Shown: positions 42,003 through 50,727 of the stretch, one piece after another
Numbering within the stretch: position 1 is the stretch's first letter
Layout of the letters: each line of letters begins with the position of its first letter
From: Lentzea albidocapillata
GTDB lineage: Bacteria; Actinomycetota; Actinomycetes; Mycobacteriales; Pseudonocardiaceae
Assembly: GCF_000719115.1 (NCBI RefSeq)
Contig: NZ_JOEA01000007.1
Location: 186,001-250,000, forward strand
DNA length: 64,000 bases
Direction: 5' to 3'
The notes under the pieces: generated by a model
Databases searched by the model: none
What the model saw: only the letters and a program-made list of their open reading frames with translations
What the model was told of the DNA's origin: nothing
Position numbers and translations under genes: made by a program

Positions 42003-42618
42003 TCCGGAGGCACGCACGGTGCTCGTGGGGGTCGCACCGCGCGCACAGGAGCCGTTCGCGGGTGAGCTGGCACTGCCCGGCGTGCTGCTGGGCAGGGGTG
42101 AGCGGCTGCGGGACGCGACCGCCAGGGCCGTCACCGGGAAGCTGGGCCTCAGCGAGAAGTCGGTGACCGCGACCGGCCAGCTCGCCACGTTCGACGAGCC
42201 GTCGCGTGACCCGCGTGGCCCGACGTTGTCGATCGCGCTGTGGGCCACGGTGACCAGGGCGACCGGCGACCTGGCCGTCTGGAGCCGGCTCGACGCCATG
42301 CCCGCGCTCGCCTTCGACCACGACCGGATCGTCGCCGACTGCCGGCCGTTGTTCGCGGACAAGCTCTGGCGCGACGTGCCGTTCACCGCGGGCCTGCTCG
42401 GGCCCGAGTTCACCACGGCGCAGGCGCTCGACGTGACCGAGTCGCTGACCGGCGACCGGCCCTACCCGGCCAACCTGGGCCGCACGATGGACCGCGTGCC
42501 GGGCCTCGGCCGCACCAGTGAGCACGCGGCCGCGTTGCCCAAGGGAGGCCGCCCGCCGCTGGTGTGGAAGTGGTCTGGGGCCTGTATCGAAGTCTGGTCC
42601 GATGAGAGTCGCGCTTGA
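41953..42618 (+). CDS. NrtR-type regulator: inactive Nudix domain + winged helix
   Basis: From ATG 41953, 221 residues. The Nudix box region reads GVLLGRGERLRDATARAVTG (43-62) then KLGL: the catalytic RE..EE has become RA..GK, so hydrolase activity is unlikely. Residues about 137-207 (GLLGPEFTTAQALDVTESLT, then GRPPLVWKW) match the winged-helix domain of NrtR regulators, which sense ADP-ribose or related nucleotides through the Nudix part. Last gene of the operon, it may repress it through the 38775 palindrome. The final 13 residues or so are encoded by the palindromic element at 42577. Confidence 0.8.
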   Translation: MIESTLVSVDVIVLRFDPEARTVLVGVAPRAQEPFAGELALPGVLLGRGERLRDATARAVTGKLGLSEKSVTATGQLATFDEPSRDPRGPTLSIALWATVTRATGDLAVWSRLDAMPALAFDHDRIVADCRPLFADKLWRDVPFTAGLLGPEFTTAQALDVTESLTGDRPYPANLGRTMDRVPGLGRTSEHAAALPKGGRPPLVWKWSGACIEVWSDESRA

Positions 42619-42740
42619 GGTGGTTCCTGGTGGTGCGGCCGAATGGCCCGCATACCGGTGTTGTATGTGGGCCATTCGGCTGTGCCGCCAGGGGCCGCCT
42701 CGGGCCCGGCTATCGCGGACCAGACTTCGATACAGGCCCC
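42577..42740. repeat. 164-bp palindromic (MITE-like) element with 25-bp perfect terminal inverted repeats
   Basis: The outer arms 42577-42601 and 42716-42740 are perfect reverse complements over 25 bp (start GGGGCCTGTATCGAAGTCTG). An inner pair GCCGAATGGCCC (42638-42649) and GGGCCATTCGGC (42669-42680) is also perfect, and the sequence between is imperfectly paired, so the whole element can fold into one long hairpin. It carries no gene. It supplies the last residues and stop of the NrtR-type gene and the final base C of the M1 peptidase stop codon on the other strand. No clear target duplication was seen. Confidence 0.8.
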
Positions 42741-43936
42741 TAACGAGGCAACTCGGGCTTGAAGAGCCAGCTGTTGAGCAACTCGCGGTGCCCGGCCAGC
42801 GAGAGGAAGTCCTCGGTCGTCACCACGCCGTGCCGGTGGCGGGCGCACCACTCCCGCAGCAGCGCGAAGAACGAGTCGTCGCCCATTTCGCGGCGCAGCG
42901 CGTGCAACGTCAAAGCACCGCGCTTGTAGACCCGGTCGTCGAACCAGTCCGCGCGCGGCGGCCGTCCGATCACCAGGTTCTGCGGCAACCGGCGCAGCAG
43001 ATCTCGTGCTGCGGCAGCACAAGCGTCTGCGGACCGGCCGCCGGAAGCCTCGGACCAGAGCCACTCCGAGTAGCAGGCGAAGCCCTCGTTGAGCCAGATG
43101 TGCTCCCACGCGGCGATCCCGACGGAGTTGCCGAACCACTGGTGCGCCAGCTCGTGCGCCACCAGCCGTTCCGAACCGCGGCGGCCGTCCACGTGGTTCG
43201 CCCCGAACGTCGACAACCCTTGCGCCTCAACGGGAACGTCCAGCTCGTCATCGGTGACGACGACCGAGTACCTCTCGAACGGGTACGGCCCGAACAACGA
43301 CGAGAACAGCTCGATCATCGCGTTCTGGCGGCCGAAGTCGTGCGCCACGAGCCGACCAAGCCGGACAGGCGCCCACACGTCCGGCAGGGCCTCGACGTAC
43401 TGTCCGATCTGGACGGTCGCCAGGTAGGTCGCCATCGGCGCGGCCATCGAGTACGTCCACCGGGTCGTGCTGCCGGACACCTTGCCGTCCACCAGCACCC
43501 CGTTGCACACCACCGTGTACGGCGAGGGCGCCGTGACCTCCAGGTGGTAGGAGGCCTTCGAGGACGGGTCGTCCAGGCACGGGAACCACGACGGCGCCCC
43601 GATCGGCTGGGACGCCACGATCGAGCCGTCGGTGAGCTGGTCCCAGCCGAGATCGCCCCACTCGGGCGTCGAGACCGGCACCGGCATGCCCGAATAGCGG
43701 ATCTCGACCGAGAAAGCCCCTCGTACGGCGGCACGGATGTTCAGAACGCCACCAGCGTGGCCGTAGCGCGCGGGTTTGCCGTTCACCAGCACCTTCGAGA
43801 TCCGCAGAGGACCGAAGGACAACGAGAACGACGACAGCGAGGTGCAGGAAGCCTGCAACACCGCACGTCCGGAGAGGCGCGCGGAGTACGGCTTGTAGTC
43901 AAGCTCCAGTGCGTAATGCTGTACGGAGAGGCTCAT
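42740..43936 (-). CDS. M1-family zinc aminopeptidase, short form
   Basis: From ATG 43936, 398 residues. The M1 zinc site HELAHQWFGN (His261, Glu262, His265) is followed 18 residues later by Glu284 in WLNEGFA. The substrate-side GAMEN region reads VEAQGLSTF. The protein has the N-terminal beta domain and catalytic domain but lacks the long C-terminal helical domain of full-size M1 enzymes. It overlaps the Pls/PosA-type synthetase gene by four bases (ATGA). In Streptomyces albulus an M1-type peptidase degrades epsilon-poly-lysine, so this enzyme may trim or degrade the synthetase product and protect the producer. Confidence 0.85.
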   Translation of the reverse strand: MSLSVQHYALELDYKPYSARLSGRAVLQASCTSLSSFSLSFGPLRISKVLVNGKPARYGHAGGVLNIRAAVRGAFSVEIRYSGMPVPVSTPEWGDLGWDQLTDGSIVASQPIGAPSWFPCLDDPSSKASYHLEVTAPSPYTVVCNGVLVDGKVSGSTTRWTYSMAAPMATYLATVQIGQYVEALPDVWAPVRLGRLVAHDFGRQNAMIELFSSLFGPYPFERYSVVVTDDELDVPVEAQGLSTFGANHVDGRRGSERLVAHELAHQWFGNSVGIAAWEHIWLNEGFACYSEWLWSEASGGRSADACAAAARDLLRRLPQNLVIGRPPRADWFDDRVYKRGALTLHALRREMGDDSFFALLREWCARHRHGVVTTEDFLSLAGHRELLNSWLFKPELPR

Positions 43937-46900
43937 GTCCACGCGGAGATCGGGTTGCCCAGCCAACGGGTTCCCGACGGTACATCCTCTCCGCGCATGA
44001 CGAGCGAGGCGGGTCCGATCGTGGTGTGAGCGCCCACGGACGCTCCGGGCAGCACGATGCCGTGCGGGCCCAAAGTAGAACCGGCGCCCAGCTCCACGCG
44101 GTCCATCCGCAGGATCCGGTCGTGGAACAGGTGCGTCTGCACGACGCAGCCCCGGTTCACCGACGCGCCGGCACCCAGCTTCACCAGATCCGCCTCGGGC
44201 AGCCAGTACGACTCGCACCACACGCCACGGCCGACCGACGCGCCCAGCGAGCGCAGCCACAGGTTCATCAGCGGCGTGCCGCCGGAGAACCCGACGAGCC
44301 ACGGCACCGCGAGCACCTCGACGAACGTGTCCGCCAGCTCGTTGCGCCACACGAACGCCGACCACAGCGGGTACTCACGCACCTTGAAACGGCCCACGAG
44401 CGTCCACTTGGCAACGACGGCGACCAGACACGCGGCGACGCCCGCGCCCAGCAGCACGACGCCGGACCACCAGAGCCCGAACTCCTTCAGCGCGAACAGC
44501 ACCAGCACGACGAGAGCGACGTTCAGCATCACCGGGACGAACCGGCACAGCTCGACCAGCGCCCGCGCCCACATCAGGTGCTTCGGCGGGTTGAACGTGC
44601 GCGACTGGTCCGACACCTCGGCGGCGCGGGGCAGCTTCATCGGCGGCATGCCCAGGTACGACGAGCCGGCCTTGGCCCGCTTCGGCGCCGCCGACAGCAC
44701 GCCGACGAGCCCGCCCTTCGGCACGTTGCGGCCAGGCGCGGTCATGCCCGAGTTGCCCAGGAACGCCCGCTTGCCCACGCGTGCGTTGGCGATGCGCAGC
44801 CAGCCACCGCCGAGCTCGTACGTCGCGACCATCGTGTCGTCGGCCAGGAACGCCCCGTCGCCCACGCGGGTCATCTTCGGCAGCGCGACCACGGTCGAGG
44901 CCTCCACGTGGCGGCCGACCTTCATGCCGAGCAGCCGCAGCCACACCGGCGTGAACAGCGACGCGTACAGCGGGAACAGGGCCGTGCGCGCGTTGTTCAT
45001 CAACCGCTCGGTCGTCCACGCCGCCCACGCGCCGCGGCTGTGCACGGGGTAGTGGCCCTCGCGCATGCCGATGCCCAGCAGCCGCACCGAGACCAGGATC
45101 AGCAGCGCGTAGGTGCCGAACCAGATCGCCGAGGCGACCGGAACGTCCCACAGCGCCGACGTCAGGGTCACCGGCCGGCGCAGCACGTAGAGGAGGGCCG
45201 GAGCCGCCGCCAGCAGCGGCAGCGCGGCCAGCAGGCCGGACGAGACGCCGTACATGAGGTTCCAGAAGCGCGACCGCTCCGGGCGACGCGACGGGAACGA
45301 GCGCGCCGCCTTGCCCTCGCGGGTGGCGGGCACGCCGGACCAGCGTTGACCGGTCGGTACGGACCTGACGACACCCGAACCGGGCGCCACCTCGGCCTTC
45401 TTGCCGATCCGCGCGCCGGGGAGCAGCGTGCTGCGCGCACCGACCGTCGCGCCCGCGCCGATCCGGATGCGGCCGATGCGCAGCCGGTCGCCGTCCAGCC
45501 ACCAGCCGGACAGGTCGACCTCGGGTTCGACGGCGGCACCGCGCCCGACCTTCAGCATGCCCGTGACCGGCGGCAGCGAGTGCAGGTCGACGCCGGGGCC
45601 GATCTTCGCGCCCAGCGCCCGCGCGTAGTGCGTGACCCAGGAGCCGGAAAGCTCGGTGGCGCGCGACATCCGCGCCAGCATCTCGGCGGTCCACAGTCGC
45701 AAGTGCACGGTTCCGCCGCGCGGGTACTCGCCGGGCTTCACACCGCGCAGCAGCAACCGGGCGCCACCGGCGGAGATCGCGAGGCGTCCGGCGGGGCTGA
45801 GGAAGACCGCGAACCCCGCGGCCACCCACCACCACGACACGGACGTCCAGCCCAGCACGTTCGACAGCGCCGTCAGCGCGACGACCCAGCGGGCGCCGGA
45901 GATCGTGAGCAGCGGGATCATCAGCAGCGTCTGGACGACGCCGGTCCAGCGCGGCGTCGGCGCGACCTCGTGGACCTCGGCCGTCTCGCCGTACGACTCG
46001 AGCCGGCGGGCCAGCTTGTACAGCGTCGGGTTCTGGTAGATGTCCTGCACCGACGTGCTCGGGTACCGCGTGCGGATCAGGGAGACCAGCTGCGCGGCGC
46101 CCAGCGAGCTACCGCCGGACGAGAAGAAGTTCGCGCCCTCGGAGGCGGGACCGGAGCCGAGCACGGCGGCCCACTGCTCCGCGAGCCAGCCTTCGAGACC
46201 GGAGAACACCACGCCCGCGGTGTCCATCGACTCCAGCGGCCACGGCAGCGCGGCGCGGTCGACCTTGCCCGACGTGCGCGTGGGCAGGGTCTCGACCACC
46301 GCGACCAACGGCACCAGCGCGGCCGGCAGCTCGGAACGCAGCTGATCGACAGCCGTTTCCTGGTCGAACTCGCCGTCGGTCACCACGTAACCGACGAGGA
46401 TCTGGTTGCCGCCCCGCGTCGTGCGCACGGCAGCGGCGGCACCGGCGATACCGGGCAACGCGGCCAGCGCCGCGTCGACCTCGCCGAGTTCGATGCGGCG
46501 GCCGCCGAGCTTGATCTGCTCGTCCGCGCGGCCGAGGAAGACGAGGCCCTCCGGCTCGGCGCGGACCATGTCACCGCTGCGGTACGCGCGGTCCCAGCCC
46601 ATCGAGGGCAGCGGCGCGTACTTCTGCGCGTCCTTCTCGACGTCGAGGTAGCGCGCCAGGCCGACGCCGCCGATCACCAGTTCGCCGGACTCGCCCATGG
46701 GCAGGACCTCGCCCTGAGCGTCCACGACGACGAGGTCCCAGCCGTCCAGCGGGAGGCCGATGCGCACGGGACCGGTGCCGGACATCTGCGCGGCACAGGC
46801 CACGACCGTCGCTTCCGTGGGCCCGTAGGTGTTCCAGACCTCGCGACCGTCGACGGCGAGCCGCTCGGCCAGTTCGGGTGGGCAGGCCTCGCCGCCGAAG

Positions 46901-47706
46901 ATCAGCAACCGGACGTCGTCCAGCGCCTCGACGGGCCACAGCGCGGCCAGCGTCGGCACCGTGGAGACGACGGTGATCTCCTGCTCGACCAGCCACGGGC
47001 CCAGGTCCATGCCCGTGCGCACCAAGGAGCGCGGCGCGGGCACCAGGCAGGCGCCGTAGCGCCACGCGAGCCACATCTCCTCGCAGGAGGCGTCGAACGC
47101 GACGGAAAGCCCGGCCAGCACACGATCTTCCGGCCCGATCGGCTCGTCCCGCAGGAACAGACGCGCCTCGGCGTCGACGAACGCGGCGGCGTTGCGGTGC
47201 GTCACCGCGACGCCCTTGGGCTTACCGGTCGAGCCGGACGTGAAGATGATCCACGCGTCGTTGTCCAGACCCGGCTCGCCGGGCACGCCGAGCGTGGTGC
47301 CGTGCCGCACGAGGGAACGGCCCTCGCTGAGCACGGCACCCACTTGTGCCTCACCGAAAACGAGCTCTGCCCGCTCGTCCGGGTCCTCGAAGTCGACGGG
47401 CACGTAGGCCGCGCCGGCCGCGAGGGCCGCCAGGATCGAGACGTAGAGGTCGACCGTGCCGGACGGCACGCGAATGCCGACCCGGTCGCCGACCCCGACG
47501 CCCTCGGCGGCGAGCTTTTCTTTGAGTTCCAGTACTTCCGTGATCAGTGCGCGGTACGTCAGCGCGGTGGTGCCGTCGTCGACGGCCAGCGCGTCCGGGT
47601 GCTTCTCGGCACTCGCGCGCAGGATGTCCAGGAGGGTGCGCGGTGTGGGCGCCTCGCCTGCGGTGAACATCGATCGAAGGACAACGGGTTCAGCCGCGAT
47701 CGTCAC
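43933..47706 (-). CDS. Pls/PosA-family non-ribosomal peptide synthetase (poly-amino acid synthetase type)
   Basis: About 1257 residues from GTG 47706 (GTG 47724, GTG 47799 and ATG 47670 are in frame). Order: adenylation domain (about 15-490; FTSGSTGKPKGVAVTH, SVAFDASCEEMW, NTYGPTEATV, YRSGDMVR), carrier domain (phosphopantetheine Ser near 533 in FFSSGGSSLG), then six or so membrane helices interleaved with left-handed beta-helix acyltransferase-like repeats (IGRIRIGAGATVGARSTLLP; VELGAGSTLGPHGIVLPG). This is the architecture of epsilon-poly-lysine synthetase and PosA-type enzymes, which build isopeptide homopolymers at the membrane. The amino acid substrate cannot be read safely by eye. Confidence 0.88.
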   Translation of the reverse strand: MTIAAEPVVLRSMFTAGEAPTPRTLLDILRASAEKHPDALAVDDGTTALTYRALITEVLELKEKLAAEGVGVGDRVGIRVPSGTVDLYVSILAALAAGAAYVPVDFEDPDERAELVFGEAQVGAVLSEGRSLVRHGTTLGVPGEPGLDNDAWIIFTSGSTGKPKGVAVTHRNAAAFVDAEARLFLRDEPIGPEDRVLAGLSVAFDASCEEMWLAWRYGACLVPAPRSLVRTGMDLGPWLVEQEITVVSTVPTLAALWPVEALDDVRLLIFGGEACPPELAERLAVDGREVWNTYGPTEATVVACAAQMSGTGPVRIGLPLDGWDLVVVDAQGEVLPMGESGELVIGGVGLARYLDVEKDAQKYAPLPSMGWDRAYRSGDMVRAEPEGLVFLGRADEQIKLGGRRIELGEVDAALAALPGIAGAAAAVRTTRGGNQILVGYVVTDGEFDQETAVDQLRSELPAALVPLVAVVETLPTRTSGKVDRAALPWPLESMDTAGVVFSGLEGWLAEQWAAVLGSGPASEGANFFSSGGSSLGAAQLVSLIRTRYPSTSVQDIYQNPTLYKLARRLESYGETAEVHEVAPTPRWTGVVQTLLMIPLLTISGARWVVALTALSNVLGWTSVSWWWVAAGFAVFLSPAGRLAISAGGARLLLRGVKPGEYPRGGTVHLRLWTAEMLARMSRATELSGSWVTHYARALGAKIGPGVDLHSLPPVTGMLKVGRGAAVEPEVDLSGWWLDGDRLRIGRIRIGAGATVGARSTLLPGARIGKKAEVAPGSGVVRSVPTGQRWSGVPATREGKAARSFPSRRPERSRFWNLMYGVSSGLLAALPLLAAAPALLYVLRRPVTLTSALWDVPVASAIWFGTYALLILVSVRLLGIGMREGHYPVHSRGAWAAWTTERLMNNARTALFPLYASLFTPVWLRLLGMKVGRHVEASTVVALPKMTRVGDGAFLADDTMVATYELGGGWLRIANARVGKRAFLGNSGMTAPGRNVPKGGLVGVLSAAPKRAKAGSSYLGMPPMKLPRAAEVSDQSRTFNPPKHLMWARALVELCRFVPVMLNVALVVLVLFALKEFGLWWSGVVLLGAGVAACLVAVVAKWTLVGRFKVREYPLWSAFVWRNELADTFVEVLAVPWLVGFSGGTPLMNLWLRSLGASVGRGVWCESYWLPEADLVKLGAGASVNRGCVVQTHLFHDRILRMDRVELGAGSTLGPHGIVLPGASVGAHTTIGPASLVMRGEDVPSGTRWLGNPISAWT

Positions 47707-47742
47707 GTCAGCGTCACTTCTCACCCTCTCGGCAACCGGTAG

Positions 47743-47768
47743 CTGTACAACTTTACAGCCGTGTAAAG
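47743..47768. promoter_or_regulatory. Overlapping dyads upstream of the Pls/PosA-type gene
   Basis: CTTTACA (47751-47757) and TGTAAAG (47762-47768) form a 7-bp-arm dyad with a 4-bp spacer; CTGTA (47743-47747) and TACAG (47754-47758) form a second, overlapping one. This AT-rich patch lies between the DUF4153-like stop and the synthetase start, so the synthetase probably has its own regulated promoter here. It also argues against the far-upstream GTG at 47799. Confidence 0.55.
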
Positions 47769-47770
47769 GA

Positions 47771-49657
47771 CTACCTCTCTCCGGAGTACCGACCCTCACA
47801 GGTGACCTCAGTCACCGCAACACTTTCGAGTGACTTCCTTGCGTTGTGGCGCGCGAGGTTCCACTCCCGCCAGTCCTGCTCGACGGTGCGATTCTTCATC
47901 CACCGCAAGGCACACGAGCGTTCGTGCGCGGGCAGCCTGATCAACGCGGGCACCGCGTCCTCCGACAACTTCGACAGGTAGTACGTGTCGATCTTCTGTG
48001 TCGCCTCGAACCGCGACACGTTGTAGTCGGCGACCACCCGTTCGGGGTTCATCGCCACCACCGCAAGGAAGAACGCGGCACCGGTGGCCACGATCGCCTT
48101 GGGCAACCAGTTGGCGCGCAACGAGATCCCGCTCGCGATCACCATCAGGTACACGACCGCCAGCCACACCTCGCACGACGCGACGAGCAGCCGCAGCACC
48201 GTCCAACCGTACGCCTGCTGGTAGAACCACATGCGGCTCAAGGCACTCGCCACGATGACCAGCGTGAGAACAGCCAGCGAACCGAGCAACACCCGCAGCC
48301 ACAACTGTTCCTGCTTCGTCTTCTTCACGGCGAACCGCGCGACACCCGCGATTACGCCGAGCGTGAGAACGGCGACCCACAGCAGCTGCCAGAACCCGGT
48401 CCGCGCGTACTCGGCGAACGTCACGCCCGCCGTCCTCATCACGTAGGCCTCGCCGCCGAACAACACCGCGAGCTGCGTGCCCACGAACCCGGTGAACAGC
48501 AACACGAGCACACCGACGGGCAGCCCGTAGTCCTTGAGCCGCAACGATCCCGGCTTCACCTCGGCGTCCTCGTCGATCTCCGGCGGCGCCGCCACCAGAT
48601 AGCAGGCCCCCAGAGCACCAAGCGCCGCAACGATCCCGAAGAACGCCTTCTGCACGTACGTGTCGATGTCGAGGTCCGGCACGAGGCCTTCGAGGAAGTC
48701 GTTGAACCCCTTGTCCGCCCCGGCCAGCAACGACCCGAAGACCACCAGCAACACCAGCGCCACACCGGCGGAGACGAACGGCCGGATGCCGATCCGCCCC
48801 CGCCTGCGGACCCCCTTGGCAACCCAGGGAATGGACCGAAGCCCACCCAGCCCGACACCCAGAGTGCCGAACACGAGCCCCCGCACGGTCCTGCCGCCGG
48901 CCATGGCGATCGAACCGCACAACATCGACGCCATCAGCGCCAGCGGGAACACCCACTCCGCGGCGCGCAGGAAGCCCATCGCGAGGAACGCCAGCGCACC
49001 CGCCAGCCACAGCGCCCGCTCGACGGTAGGCCTGCCCGCGTAGAACAGCACCCCGCCGACGCCGGCCAGACCCGCCAGGAACCAGCCGATGCCGTTGTTC
49101 GGCACCGCGAGGAACGCGCCGCCCAGACCCGCCACGAGGCCCGCGACCAGGGCTTTGCTCGGTGCGCCGGTCGTGGGTGGCCGCCACCAGGGCATGAACG
49201 GAACCCCTGGGGCCGCCATGGCGGACACCGGGGCCGGGTAGCCGGGCGGGCCCTGCCACGGGGACGGCGGGGGCAGGGTGGCGGTGACGACCGCGGCCGG
49301 CTGAGCGGGCTGCGGCGTTTCCGCGGGCTTGGGCTTCTCCGCGACCGCGGCAGGCTTCGCCTTCGCCGGCTGATCTTGTCGGACCTCGTGAGTAGGTTGA
49401 GTCGCAGGGGTTCCCGGCTCGGGGGTACCCCTGCGCGAGCCTGCCCCGGCCTCGCCGGCGGCCTCACCAGCGCGTTCGTCAACGCCCCCCTCGACGGGCT
49501 TCTTCTCCGAAACCTTCGGGGCTTCAACGTCCGCACCCTCTGCGGGTTCCGGTGAGCCCCCAGTGCCCACCGGCTTCCCGCTCCCGGACACCGGCCGGTA
49601 CCCGGACTTGCGGAAGTTCCGGTACTTCGGCCGCCCAGCGGCCTTGTCGTCAGTCAT
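47771..49657 (-). CDS. DUF4153/DUF4173-like polytopic membrane protein with disordered N-terminus
   Basis: From ATG 49657 (MTDDKAAGRPKYRNFRKSGY) 628 residues. The first 170 residues are Pro/Ala/Glu/Lys-rich and probably disordered. About a dozen membrane helices follow, with the family block FGGEAYVMRTAGVTFAEYA and RTGFWQLLWVAVLTLGVI, then a soluble C-terminus (VVADYNVSRFEATQKIDTYY, LPALIRLPAHERSC-like). The function of the family is unknown. It sits between the two-component pair and the Pls/PosA gene on the same strand, so it may belong to the same envelope or polymer pathway. Confidence 0.78.
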   Translation of the reverse strand: MTDDKAAGRPKYRNFRKSGYRPVSGSGKPVGTGGSPEPAEGADVEAPKVSEKKPVEGGVDERAGEAAGEAGAGSRRGTPEPGTPATQPTHEVRQDQPAKAKPAAVAEKPKPAETPQPAQPAAVVTATLPPPSPWQGPPGYPAPVSAMAAPGVPFMPWWRPPTTGAPSKALVAGLVAGLGGAFLAVPNNGIGWFLAGLAGVGGVLFYAGRPTVERALWLAGALAFLAMGFLRAAEWVFPLALMASMLCGSIAMAGGRTVRGLVFGTLGVGLGGLRSIPWVAKGVRRRGRIGIRPFVSAGVALVLLVVFGSLLAGADKGFNDFLEGLVPDLDIDTYVQKAFFGIVAALGALGACYLVAAPPEIDEDAEVKPGSLRLKDYGLPVGVLVLLFTGFVGTQLAVLFGGEAYVMRTAGVTFAEYARTGFWQLLWVAVLTLGVIAGVARFAVKKTKQEQLWLRVLLGSLAVLTLVIVASALSRMWFYQQAYGWTVLRLLVASCEVWLAVVYLMVIASGISLRANWLPKAIVATGAAFFLAVVAMNPERVVADYNVSRFEATQKIDTYYLSKLSEDAVPALIRLPAHERSCALRWMKNRTVEQDWREWNLARHNARKSLESVAVTEVTCEGRYSGER

Positions 49658-49728
49658 GTCTCTCTCCCAAGCCCGGAAACGGGCGTGCTTCATCGCCACA
49701 CAAGCAAGCGGTCAGTACGGGGCAAACG

Positions 49729-50727
49729 TCAGCGAGGCAAGGTCACCCGGATGCAGGATCCGGGCTCCACCACGGCGATCGTCCCGCCGTGCAGGTCCAC
49801 CACCCACTGGGCGATGGCGAGCCCGAGCCCGGTCCCGCCACCGCCCGCCCTCTCCCCTCGGGTGAACCTCTCGAAGATCCGCGACCGGTCGGCCGGCGCG
49901 ATGCCGGGCCCCTCGTCCCGGACCTCCAGCACCACAGCCGAAGCCGTGGAGTACCCGGCCACGGACACCAACCCCCCGGTGGGTCCGTGCCGGGCAGCGT
50001 TGTCCACCAGGTTCACCAGCACCTGGTGCAGTCGCTCCCCATCGGCGAGAACGGTCAGATCTCCGGCGACGTCGATCGAGAACGAGGCCGAAGGGGCGGC
50101 CACCGCTGCCTCCGCCACCACGTCGGCGACCAGGGACGAAACGGACAGCGACTCCCGGTTCAGGGACAGCACGCCCGCATCGATCTTCGACAGGTCCAGC
50201 AGCTCGGTGACCAGCCGCCCCAGCCGTTCGGTCTGCGCCAGCGCGGTCCGCATGGTCGCCGCGTCGGCCACCGCCACCCCGTCGACCACGTTCTCCAGCA
50301 CGGCCTGCAACGCCGTGATCGGGGTCCGGAGCTCGTGCGACACGTTCGCGATCAACTCCCGACGCTGCTGGTCCGCGGCGGCGAGATCGGCGGCCATCAC
50401 CGTGAACGCCTCGGCCAGCTGCCCGACCTCGTCCGAGGACGTGGCGCGGACCGACCGTGAGTAGTCCCCGGAAGCCATCGACCGGGCGGCAGAGGTCATC
50501 TCCCGCAACGGCGAGGTCATGCCGTGCGCCAGCAACTGCGAGGTCAGCAACCCCAGCACGAGAGCGATCAGCGTCGTACGGGGCGGCAACCATCCGGTCA
50601 CGTAACGGAAGTAGGCGAACGAAACACACCCGGACACCACGATCACGATGCCGAGCTTGAGCTTGATCGACTCCACCGAGTCCAGCGGGCGCGGCAGCAT
50701 GTCCAGCAGATCCAGCAACCGCCTCAC
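49729..50727 (-). CDS. OmpR-partner sensor histidine kinase (EnvZ/MprB-like)
   Basis: From GTG 50727, 332 residues: membrane helices at about 25-40 and 50-68, a HAMP domain (SPLREMTSAARSMASGDYSR), HisKA with IANVSHELRTPITAL (His131), and HATPase with LVNLVDNAARHG, DEGPGIAPAD, GGTGLGLAIAQWVVD. The extracytoplasmic loop is very short, so the signal is probably sensed within the membrane. Its start overlaps the regulator stop by four bases. Confidence 0.92.
   Translation of the reverse strand: MRRLLDLLDMLPRPLDSVESIKLKLGIVIVVSGCVSFAYFRYVTGWLPPRTTLIALVLGLLTSQLLAHGMTSPLREMTSAARSMASGDYSRSVRATSSDEVGQLAEAFTVMAADLAAADQQRRELIANVSHELRTPITALQAVLENVVDGVAVADAATMRTALAQTERLGRLVTELLDLSKIDAGVLSLNRESLSVSSLVADVVAEAAVAAPSASFSIDVAGDLTVLADGERLHQVLVNLVDNAARHGPTGGLVSVAGYSTASAVVLEVRDEGPGIAPADRSRIFERFTRGERAGGGGTGLGLAIAQWVVDLHGGTIAVVEPGSCIRVTLPR

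Noticed and set aside
42577..42740. Palindromic element considered as a complete insertion sequence
   Set aside because: There is no transposase frame inside 164 bp and no target duplication was seen; it can only be a non-autonomous element or a repeat.
42518..44029. Plus-strand frame beginning inside the NrtR-like gene
   Set aside because: It runs through the palindromic element and antisense to the M1 peptidase; no domain.
43909..47742. Plus-strand open frame of over 1200 codons
   Set aside because: It is the antisense shadow of the Pls/PosA-type synthetase; Arg/Gln/His-rich with no recognisable motif.
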